From an uncultured Alphaproteobacteria bacterium (GTDB taxonomy: Bacteria; Pseudomonadota; Alphaproteobacteria; Caulobacterales; Caulobacteraceae), in assembly GCA_903928755.1 (NCBI GenBank), contig CAIYSH010000028.1, forward strand, positions 1 to 7,806: a stretch of DNA of 7,806 bases, written 5' to 3'. A program made the translations under genes and the position numbers. The notes beneath the pieces are model-generated. The model worked only from the letters and a program-made list of their open reading frames with translations. It was not told the origin of the DNA and did not search any database. Below are positions 1 through 4,814 of the stretch, one piece after another. Positions within the stretch are counted from its first letter, which is position 1, and every line of letters begins with the position of its first letter.

Positions 1-125
1 ATATACATGCCCGGGCGTTTGCGCACGGCATCCAGGCCCTTGAGGACCTTGATGGATTCAGCCCCGTATTCGCTCTGTCCGTTGTTTTCCGGGGTGTTGT
101 CGGGCTTGGGGGGGAGGTCGGTCAT
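1..125 (-). CDS. gyrB: DNA gyrase subunit B, N-terminal fragment (runs off the window)
   Basis: GyrB is the ATPase subunit of DNA gyrase, the type II topoisomerase that introduces negative supercoils. Only the first 41 codons are present, starting at the ATG at 125-123 and leaving the window at position 1. After a variable, Pro- and Asn-rich leader of about 18 residues the protein reads EYGAESIKVLKGLDAVRKRP followed by GMY. This is the conserved N-terminal strap that precedes the GHKL ATP-binding fold in GyrB. The start codon overlaps the recF stop as ATGA, so translation is probably coupled to recF. The only Shine-Dalgarno-like bases are a GGA about 9 bases upstream, inside recF. The order recF then gyrB on one strand is common in bacteria. 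ParE shares part of this N-terminal motif, but the recF linkage favours GyrB. Confidence 0.93.
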   Translation of the reverse strand, partial: MTDLPPKPDNTPENNGQSEYGAESIKVLKGLDAVRKRPGMY

Positions 126-1264
126 TCAGTGTCCAGAATCGCCAGATTCGAGCCATCCACATGGATGCCCTGGGCCCGGCCCTTCAAATCTTCAAACAAA
201 TGCCCGTCCGTGCCGGTAAGAAAGGCCTGGAGCTTGAGCGCCTCGATTTCGTCGAACAATGCGGCCCGCCGACGGCGGTCCAGATGTGCAGCGACTTCGT
301 CGAGTAACAGTATAGGGTCCGGGTCTGATTCTGCACGCGAAAGACGCGCTGCCTGGGCTAAAATCAGGTTCAGAATCAGGGCTTTCTGCTCGCCAGTTGA
401 ACATTCAGCTGCCGGACGTTGCTTTTCGGCATGGATGACCGAAAGATCGCCCCGGTGGGGACCGGTCAGCGACCGTCCGGCCGCGGCATCGCGGGCCCTT
501 CCGGCGGCAAGATCCCGCGCGAGTTTCTCTTCCATTTCCGCCAGGCCGACGCCCGCCAGCGCCAGACGTTCCCAGTCTCCGGTCAGGGTCAGTTCCGCCA
601 TGGGGAAGGGCCGGTCCGCCCGGGTTCCGATTTCATCCTGCAGGGCGGCCAGGGTCCGGGCCCGGGCGGTGGCGACAAGGGATCCGGCCTGCGCCAGCCG
701 GGCTTCCAGGGCCGTCAGCCAGTCGGCGTCCGCAGGGCCGTCGGTCAGCAGCCGCATCCGCTCGCGCCCGGCCTTTTCGTAGGCGGACGCATTTGCGGCA
801 TGACCGGGCTCGGCGGCGAAGACCAGACGGTCCAGGAACCGGCGGCGGTCTCCGGCCCCCTCAAGGAAAAGCCGGTCCTGGGCCGGGGTCAGCCAGACCT
901 GCCGGGTCAGGTCGGAAAGGCGGGCCGGCGGTATGGCTTCCCCCTCCAGCCGGACCGAGCGGCGGTTCTGCCCCGCAGTCTCCTGGCCTGTTCCCAGTCT
1001 GACAGGCTCCCCGTCCTGCAGAACAAGGGCAGATACGGCCCAGGTTCCGCCATTGGGCTCGCCCGGCGCGCGACGGCCCATATCGGCCAGTAAGGCATTG
1101 CGCAGACCCCGGCCGGGGGTCAGCAGGCTGATGGCTTCAAGCAGGTTGGTTTTTCCGGCGCCATTGGGCCCGACCAGAAATACCGGCCGACCATCCAGCA
1201 CGACTTCACTGCGGGCATAGGACCGGAAGTCTGTCAGGATCAGATGGGTCAGGACGGTACGCAC
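122..1264 (-). CDS. recF: DNA replication and repair protein RecF
   Basis: RecF is an SMC/ABC-like ATPase that, with RecO and RecR, helps load RecA at single-strand gaps. From the GTG at 1264-1262 it is 380 residues, usual for the family. Visible motifs are the opening strand with TDFRSY (11-16), the Walker A loop GPNGAGKT (32-39), the conserved TGPHRGDL (267-274), the ABC signature STGEQK (289-294) and Walker B with D-loop LLLDEVAAHLD (319-329). The frame stays open to a GTG at 1327 and an ATG at 1324. I prefer 1264 because the RecF fold begins about ten residues before DFR, an AGGA lies about 8 bases upstream of the GTG, and the extra 20 codons carry less G/C at third positions than the body. 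The stop overlaps the gyrB start. No dnaN is adjacent; a DUF6481 gene precedes it. Confidence 0.95.
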   Translation of the reverse strand: MRTVLTHLILTDFRSYARSEVVLDGRPVFLVGPNGAGKTNLLEAISLLTPGRGLRNALLADMGRRAPGEPNGGTWAVSALVLQDGEPVRLGTGQETAGQNRRSVRLEGEAIPPARLSDLTRQVWLTPAQDRLFLEGAGDRRRFLDRLVFAAEPGHAANASAYEKAGRERMRLLTDGPADADWLTALEARLAQAGSLVATARARTLAALQDEIGTRADRPFPMAELTLTGDWERLALAGVGLAEMEEKLARDLAAGRARDAAAGRSLTGPHRGDLSVIHAEKQRPAAECSTGEQKALILNLILAQAARLSRAESDPDPILLLDEVAAHLDRRRRAALFDEIEALKLQAFLTGTDGHLFEDLKGRAQGIHVDGSNLAILDTE

Positions 1265-1326
1265 AGCCTGTCCTAGAACCGTTTCGCTCCAGACGGAATC
1301 GTCCAACCCGATAAAACGGGACATCA

Positions 1327-1374
1327 CCTTCAGGGCAGGGGCGACCCTGCTGGCTGGACACCCGGTCCTGAAGG
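1327..1374 (-). promoter_or_regulatory. Nested hairpin in the recF leader
   Basis: An outer 8-bp inverted repeat, CCTTCAGG (1327-1334) with CCTGAAGG (1367-1374), encloses a perfect 6-bp inner stem, GCAGGG (1335-1340) with CCCTGC (1345-1350), closed by a four-base loop. It lies between the DUF6481 stop (1397) and recF, on the side from which recF is read. It has no T tract on either strand, so it is not a classical intrinsic terminator. The outer arm contains the AAGG that could serve as ribosome-binding sequence for the alternative recF start at 1324. A role in RNA processing or recF leader control is inference. Confidence 0.35.
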
Positions 1375-1396
1375 CCGCAAGTCCTGACCTGCGGGT

Positions 1397-1726
1397 CTAT
1401 TTCCGGCGCTGCTTCCGGGCGGCATAGCGGGCGTCCCGGGCAGCTTTCTGAGCCGCGCGCAGGGCCAGTTCCCGAGCTTCAGCGTCGATCAGCTCTTCCT
1501 CGTGACGGATGGCGGCGGCCTTTTCCGACTCGATCCGGCGGGCCTCCCGCTCCTTGCGACGTTCCTCGCGCAGGATCTCCAGCTCGAGCTCGCGCTCGGC
1601 CTTCCGCTGTTCAATATTGGGGTCGATGACGGTGGGTTTCGGCTTGAGCTTCGCCAGGAGGGCTTTCTTGGCGGCGGCGGATGCGGCCTGACGGTCGTTG
1701 TAGGTCGAGTTCTTCGGATGAATCAT
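1397..1726 (-). CDS. Small highly charged coiled-coil protein, DUF6481 family
   Basis: A 109-residue protein of unknown function. It opens with a short polar segment and DRQAASAAAKKALLAKLK (residues 11-28), the pattern I recall for DUF6481 proteins of Caulobacterales and related groups. A Pro-containing linker (about 29-36) follows. From about residue 37 to the end there is one long predicted helix rich in Glu, Arg, Lys and Ala, including EILREERRKEREARRIE, ending in a strongly basic tail, KQRRK. There are no signal peptide, membrane segment or catalytic motif; a soluble, possibly nucleic-acid-binding or scaffolding role is inference only. The ATG at 1726-1724 is chosen; a TTG at 1780 in frame would add 18 residues unlike the family and would start inside the sir2 hairpin. 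No clear Shine-Dalgarno is seen. It lies downstream of sir2 and upstream of recF on the same strand. Confidence 0.8.
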   Translation of the reverse strand: MIHPKNSTYNDRQAASAAAKKALLAKLKPKPTVIDPNIEQRKAERELELEILREERRKEREARRIESEKAAAIRHEEELIDAEARELALRAAQKAARDARYAARKQRRK

Positions 1727-1770
1727 GGCGCACGCGAATAATCGTTTTGCGGGGAATTGCGAAGCCCCAA

Positions 1771-1791
1771 AAAGGGTCAAAACAACCCTTT
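1771..1791 (-). terminator. Hairpin at the end of sir2, probable weak intrinsic terminator
   Basis: A perfect 7-bp inverted repeat, AAAGGGT (1771-1777) and ACCCTTT (1785-1791), surrounds a 7-base loop. Read on the minus strand, the descending arm runs into TTTTT and then GGGG. The stem begins within the sir2 stop codon (1792-1790). It has the position and shape of a Rho-independent terminator, but the stem is A/T-rich at its base and the T run is short, so read-through into the DUF6481 gene is likely. Confidence 0.5.
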
Positions 1792-2530
1792 AAAGGATGA
1801 TTTCCCGCAGACAGGGGCCGATTTCATCGTGCAGAACCAGATCGGCGGTGTCATCGAGGTCTGTCGGTTCGCGATTGAGGATGGCCAGCCGCGCCCCCGC
1901 ATCCCGGGCCAGACGCGGGATGGCGGCGGCAGGATAGACCACCAGGGAGGATCCCAGGATCAGGAAGAGGTCGCAGCTCCGGGCGGCGGCTTCGGCGCGG
2001 CGCATGGGTTCGAGGGGCATGGACTGTCCGAAGGAAATGGTCGCAACCTTCACAAGGCCACCGCAGGCCCGGCAACTGGGAGGCACCTCTGTGGCCTCGA
2101 ATCCCGGTCTCAGATCCTCTATCTCGTGCCGGAGCCCACAGGCCAGACAGCTGGCATAGCCTGCATTGCCATGCAGTTCGACGACGGCTTCGTCCGGCAG
2201 GCCTGATGCCTGATGCAGGTTGTCGACATTCTGGGTGATGGCGCAGGTCAGTTTGCCCTGGTCCCATAGGGCCTTCACCGCCTGATGTCCGTCATTGGGG
2301 GCCCGGCCAACCCAGCCCGCCCGACCGGAAAAGGTCCGCCGCCAGGCTTCCACCCGGCGTTCGGGCTTGGCGACGAAATCCTGGAAGAGGATCGGCTTGA
2401 TCTGGCTCCAGACCCCGCCCGGTGATCTGAAATCGGGAATGCCCGACTCGGTTGAAATTCCGGCGCCCGTAAACACCACGATCCGTCGGGCCGATGAGAT
2501 GAGGCGGGATAGGTCCTGGCGAGTCGACAT
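1790..2530 (-). CDS. NAD-dependent protein deacylase of the Sir2 (sirtuin) family
   Basis: Sirtuins remove acyl groups from lysine side chains, consuming NAD+ and releasing nicotinamide and O-acyl-ADP-ribose; bacterial members act in the cytoplasm, classically on acetyl-CoA synthetase. This 246-residue protein has the full set: NAD-binding TGAGIS with SGIPDFRS (21-36), TQNVDNLH (99-106), catalytic His120 in ELHGN, a CxxC...CxxC zinc ribbon (Cys128, 131, 153, 156), GSSLVVYPA (193-201) and the ribose-contacting NRE (219-221). Where many sirtuins have FGExLP, this one reads FGQSMP (167-172), in the strand that holds the acyl-lysine substrate, so acyl preference cannot be read off. The ATG at 2530 is chosen; the open frame extends to 2638, but those 36 residues precede the normal sirtuin N-terminus. 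No strong Shine-Dalgarno is visible. It is divergent from the ammonium transporter gene. Confidence 0.93.
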   Translation of the reverse strand: MSTRQDLSRLISSARRIVVFTGAGISTESGIPDFRSPGGVWSQIKPILFQDFVAKPERRVEAWRRTFSGRAGWVGRAPNDGHQAVKALWDQGKLTCAITQNVDNLHQASGLPDEAVVELHGNAGYASCLACGLRHEIEDLRPGFEATEVPPSCRACGGLVKVATISFGQSMPLEPMRRAEAAARSCDLFLILGSSLVVYPAAAIPRLARDAGARLAILNREPTDLDDTADLVLHDEIGPCLREIIL

Positions 2531-2718
2531 GGGATGATTTTGCCTGCCGCCTTGCGGGTCCGCCAGTGTCCCGATCAGGCCGTCACCGATCTCTATGCCG
2601 CGTCGGTTTACCGCATGCTGAAAAAACGGACTGGTCATGGTCGTTTCCGCCTACCAAACCGGCAAATCTGCCTGTAGCCATAGCCCGAAACCCAAAAAGG
2701 GCGGGGAGGGTATCTGGC
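2531..2718. promoter_or_regulatory. Divergent intergenic region between sir2 and amt
   Basis: This 188-base gap must contain the promoters of sir2 (minus) and amt (plus). I see no convincing -35/-10 pair and no proper sigma-54 site of the TGGCAC-N5-TTGC type, the form often found before nitrogen-controlled genes. The closest candidate, at 2530-2543, has one base too few between the GG and GC elements and sits at the sir2 start, far from amt. A GGGGAGGG tract (2703-2710) is the ribosome-binding site of amt. A 47-codon open frame (2534-2677, plus) lacks a ribosome-binding site. Confidence 0.5.
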
Positions 2719-4011
2719 ATGAAGACGGGATTCTGGCGCAGGGCGACCATGGTCGCATTGATGACGGCGACGGCCGGGCCCGCCCTGGCGCAGTCGTCGA
2801 CCGTGAATTCCGGGGATACGGCCTGGCTGCTCAGCGCCACGGCCCTGGTCCTGTTCATGACCCTGCCTGGTCTGGCCCTGTTCTATGCGGGCCTGGTGCG
2901 CTCCAAGAATGTGCTCTCGGTCATGATGCACTGTGTGGCCATTGCCTGTCTGGCATCGGTGGTCTGGCTTGTGGCAGGCTACAGTCTGGCCTTTTCCGGA
3001 ATCGGCCCGGTCATCGGCGATCTGGCCAAGGTCGGCCTTGCCCACATGCCCCGTGCCGCCCAGGTGGGAAGTCTGCCTGAAAGCGTGTTCTTCGCGTTCC
3101 AGATGGCCTTTGCGGTCATTACCCCGGCCCTGATCATCGGGGCCTTTGTCGAGCGGATCCGCTTTTCCGCCGTCATGCTGTTCTCCGGGCTGTGGCTGCT
3201 GGTGGTCTATGCCCCGGTCTGCCACTGGGTCTGGGGCGGGGGCTGGCTGCAGACCCGGCATGTGATGGACTATGCGGGGGGTCTGGTCGTCCATGCGACG
3301 GCCGGTGTTTCGGCCCTCCTGCTGGCCTGGCAGCTGGGTCCGCGTAACGGATACCCGCGGGACCTCGCGCCCCCGCACAATCCGGGCATGACCATGATGG
3401 GCGCGGGCATGCTCTGGGTCGGATGGTATGGCTTCAATGCCGGCAGCGCCCTGGCGGCCAATGCCGATGCCGGCGCGGCCCTTGTTGCCACCCACATGTC
3501 GGCGGCTTCCGCAGGTCTGGTCTGGGCCCTCATAGAATGGCGCCGGTTCGGGCGGGCCAGTATGGTGGGCATGGTGACGGGTGTTGTTGCCGGCCTGGCG
3601 ACGGTGACCCCGGCTTCGGGTTTTGTCAGCCCCCTGGGCGGCGTTGCCCTGGGCGTAGCTGGCAGTCTTGTCTGCTATCAGGCCGTGGAATTCGTGAAAC
3701 AGACCCTCAGGATCGACGACAGTCTGGATGTCTTTGCGGTCCACGGGGTTGGCGGCATTCTGGGAACCCTGGTGGTAGCCGTTCTGGCCAGCCCACAGTT
3801 CGGTGGCGTCGGCTATGCGCCGGGCGTGACCATGGGCGATCAGGCCCTCACCCAGATCATCGGTGTGGCGGCGGTCTGCGCCTGGTCAGCGTTGGCAACC
3901 CTGATCCTGGTTGCCGTCGTCCGGCGGGTGACCGGCCTGCGTGCCTCCGATGACATGATTGATGACGGGCTTGACCTGGCCTCCCACGGCGAGCGGGCCT
4001 ACAGCCCCTGA
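2719..4011 (+). CDS. amt: Ammonium transporter, Amt/MEP/Rh family
   Basis: An inner-membrane trimeric channel that takes up ammonium. The 430-residue product has a cleavable signal peptide (positive FWRR, hydrophobic core, ALA before Gln25), then about eleven membrane helices. Key residues of E. coli AmtB are all found at a constant offset of 24: Phe107/Phe215 gate as Phe131/Phe239, Trp148 as Trp172, Ser219 as Ser243, Asp160 as Asp184, and the twin pore histidines as His192 (VVHATAG) and His342 (AVHGVGG). It should therefore be a working channel. The C-terminal tail GLRAS...GLDLASHGERAY (406-428) is the cytosolic region through which PII protein blocks AmtB, so PII control is expected, yet no glnK/glnB gene is next to it. 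The ATG at 2719 has GGGGAGGG upstream and gives the normal signal peptide; an in-frame ATG at 2566 would add 51 atypical residues. Confidence 0.96.
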   Translation: MKTGFWRRATMVALMTATAGPALAQSSTVNSGDTAWLLSATALVLFMTLPGLALFYAGLVRSKNVLSVMMHCVAIACLASVVWLVAGYSLAFSGIGPVIGDLAKVGLAHMPRAAQVGSLPESVFFAFQMAFAVITPALIIGAFVERIRFSAVMLFSGLWLLVVYAPVCHWVWGGGWLQTRHVMDYAGGLVVHATAGVSALLLAWQLGPRNGYPRDLAPPHNPGMTMMGAGMLWVGWYGFNAGSALAANADAGAALVATHMSAASAGLVWALIEWRRFGRASMVGMVTGVVAGLATVTPASGFVSPLGGVALGVAGSLVCYQAVEFVKQTLRIDDSLDVFAVHGVGGILGTLVVAVLASPQFGGVGYAPGVTMGDQALTQIIGVAAVCAWSALATLILVAVVRRVTGLRASDDMIDDGLDLASHGERAYSP

Positions 4012-4025
4012 AGTCTGCTCAGGGG
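4005..4025. terminator. Shared hairpin at the amt / DUF167 convergent junction
   Basis: CCCCTGA (4005-4011) and TCAGGGG (4019-4025) form a perfect 7-bp, G/C-rich stem with a 7-base loop. The left arm contains the amt stop (4009-4011) and the right arm the DUF167 gene stop (4021-4019, minus strand). The genes are only 7 bases apart and convergent, so one hairpin could end transcription from both sides. Neither side has a T tract, so efficient Rho-independent termination is not assured. Confidence 0.45.
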
Positions 4026-4288
4026 GCGGCTCCGAAGGCTGCAACCAGGTCTTCGGGTCCGATCCCGCTGATTTCCAGGGTCTTCACCCGCGAGGTTTCG
4101 CCCGCAGAGATCCGGATGCTGGATTTGGGGCGGCCAAGGGCCTTGGCAATCAGGAGGATCAGGGCGGTATTGGCCGCACCCTCTGTGGGGGCGGTTGTGA
4201 CCCGTGCCTTCAGATAGGACCGGCCGCTCGCATCCCGTTCCCAGCCGTCTATGGCATTGCGACCCCCGCGGGGGGTCAGGCGGATCAC
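4019..4288 (-). CDS. DUF167 / YggU family protein
   Basis: A small conserved bacterial protein of unknown biochemical role; E. coli YggU is the best-known member. The 89-residue product reads VIRLTPRGGRNAIDGW (about 1-17), then LKARVTTAPTEGAANTALI and LLIAKALG (about 26-52), and SSIRISAGETSRVKTLEI (56-73). These match the family pattern of a first strand with a P-x-x-x-R-x-x-I turn, the conserved AP-x-x-G-x-A-N segment and a G-x-x-S-R-x-K loop. The GTG at 4288 is the first conventional start in frame. It trims the first strand; the bases just upstream would encode SEGLRL, which fits the family, and a CTG at 4309-4307 overlapping the yggT stop could be the true start. The gene directly follows the YggT-family gene, a pairing also known in E. 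coli, and is convergent with amt. Confidence 0.88.
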   Translation of the reverse strand: MIRLTPRGGRNAIDGWERDASGRSYLKARVTTAPTEGAANTALILLIAKALGRPKSSIRISAGETSRVKTLEISGIGPEDLVAAFGAAP

Positions 4289-4305
4289 CAGCCTCAGTCC
4301 CTCGC

Positions 4306-4599
4306 TCAGAGCAGGGGCCTGAAAATCAGGGGCAGAAGGCTGTGCTGCGCCGCCTGGATCACCAGCAGGGCAATGACCGGGGTAATGTCCACGCCACCGA
4401 GGGGCGGGATGAAGCGCCGGAACGGCGCCAGAACCGGCCGGCTGATGGCGTCCAGGGCACGGGCGATGTTTCCGACAACCCGGTTTCGCAGGTTGACCAC
4501 ATCAAAAGCCACCAGCCAGGACAGGATGGCATCGCCGATGATGACCCAGACCAGCAGGCCCAGAAGGCCATTGCAGATTTCGAACAGAAAGCTTCCCAT
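4306..4599 (-). CDS. YggT family integral membrane protein
   Basis: A 97-residue inner-membrane protein of the YggT (YlmG-related) family. Relatives are linked to osmotic tolerance in E. coli and to cell-division or organelle-division gene clusters elsewhere, but the molecular function is not settled. There are two hydrophobic segments, about residues 9-31 (LLGLLVWVIIGDAILSWLV) and about 71-93. Between them lies a soluble part with the family signature ISRPVLAPFRRFIPPLGGVD (52-71). Length and layout are normal for a single-unit YggT protein. The ATG at 4599-4597 has ACAGG a few bases upstream. The stop (4308-4306) sits 17 bases before the GTG of the DUF167 gene, or overlaps a possible CTG start of it, so the two are almost certainly one operon. 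A perfect inverted repeat lies 17-39 bases upstream of the start. Confidence 0.92.
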   Translation of the reverse strand: MGSFLFEICNGLLGLLVWVIIGDAILSWLVAFDVVNLRNRVVGNIARALDAISRPVLAPFRRFIPPLGGVDITPVIALLVIQAAQHSLLPLIFRPLL

Positions 4600-4615
4600 G
4601 GCCTGTGTTTAGCTG

Positions 4616-4638
4616 GCCTTGCCATATTGTGGCAAGGC
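4616..4638. promoter_or_regulatory. Perfect 9-bp inverted repeat upstream of yggT
   Basis: GCCTTGCCA (4616-4624) and TGGCAAGGC (4630-4638) are exact reverse complements around a 5-base centre, TATTG. The element lies between the YggT-family start (4599, minus) and the -35 box of the tRNA promoter (4657, plus). It could be a dyad operator for a DNA-binding regulator or a hairpin in the yggT 5' leader. No T run follows on either strand, which argues against an intrinsic terminator. The regulator, if any, cannot be named. Confidence 0.45.
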
Positions 4639-4656
4639 ATGCCGGAAATCCGGGCC

Positions 4657-4686
4657 TTGACAGGGGCGGGCCGAAACCGCTTATTC
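4657..4686 (+). promoter_or_regulatory. Housekeeping-type promoter of the tRNA-Ala gene
   Basis: A perfect TTGACA -35 box (4657-4662) is followed by an 18-base spacer and TTATTC (4681-4686) as -10; shifting one base gives CTTATT with 17. Transcription would start near 4693, only a few bases before the mature tRNA at 4698. The stretch after the -10 begins CGCCCC, a G/C-rich discriminator of the kind found at stable-RNA promoters subject to growth-rate or ppGpp control. That regulation is inferred from the pattern. Confidence 0.7.
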
Positions 4687-4697
4687 CGCCCCTTCCT

Positions 4698-4773
4698 GGG
4701 GCCGTAGCTCAGTTGGTAGAGCGTCTCGTTCGCAATGAGAAGGTCAGCGGTTCGATTCCGCTCGGCTCCACCA
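4698..4773 (+). tRNA. tRNA-Ala, anticodon CGC
   Basis: A complete 76-base cloverleaf with encoded CCA. The acceptor arm GGGGCCG (4698-4704) pairs with CGGCTCC and contains a G3:U70 wobble, the main identity mark for alanyl-tRNA synthetase. The D arm is GCTC...GAGC. The anticodon stem is TCTCG/TGAGA with loop TTCGCAA, giving anticodon CGC (4731-4733), which reads GCG codons. The T arm is AGCGG-TTCGATT-CCGCT, followed by discriminator A and CCA (4771-4773). The gene is convergent with the hydrolase gene, whose stop is 41 bases away; no clear terminator with a T tract is visible between them. Confidence 0.97.
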
Positions 4774-4814
4774 GGAAGTTCTCCTCATGATCGTCTGGGC
4801 CAGGAAATCCTGTC

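Noticed and set aside
1736..1780. TTGACC and TTATTC on the minus strand upstream of the DUF6481 gene, read as a promoter
   Set aside because: The two boxes are about 33 bases apart, far too long for a sigma-70 promoter, and the TTGACC lies inside the sir2 hairpin loop and stem.
2530..2543. Sigma-54-like sequence (TGGGATGATTTTGC) upstream of amt
   Set aside because: The gap between the GG and GC elements is 9 rather than 10 bases, two conserved positions of the first block are wrong, and it lies about 180 bases from amt over the sir2 start.
2534..2677. 47-codon plus-strand open frame between sir2 and amt
   Set aside because: It has no ribosome-binding site, middling third-position G/C and no family I recognise, and it overlaps the expected promoter region. 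A helix-like stretch at codons 15-31 is not enough to call a gene.
2635..3744. Minus-strand open frame of 369 codons opposite amt
   Set aside because: The plus strand encodes a complete Amt protein with all pore residues; the antisense product is rich in Gly, His, Arg and Gln with no recognisable domain.
4801..4812. CAGGAAATCCTG as a terminator between the tRNA and hydrolase genes
   Set aside because: The loop would be only two bases and no T tract follows; it does not form a realistic RNA hairpin.
4698..4814. tRNA gene as an attachment site for an integrated element
   Set aside because: There is no integrase gene, and no repeat of the tRNA 3' end elsewhere in the window; the neighbouring genes are ordinary chromosomal genes.
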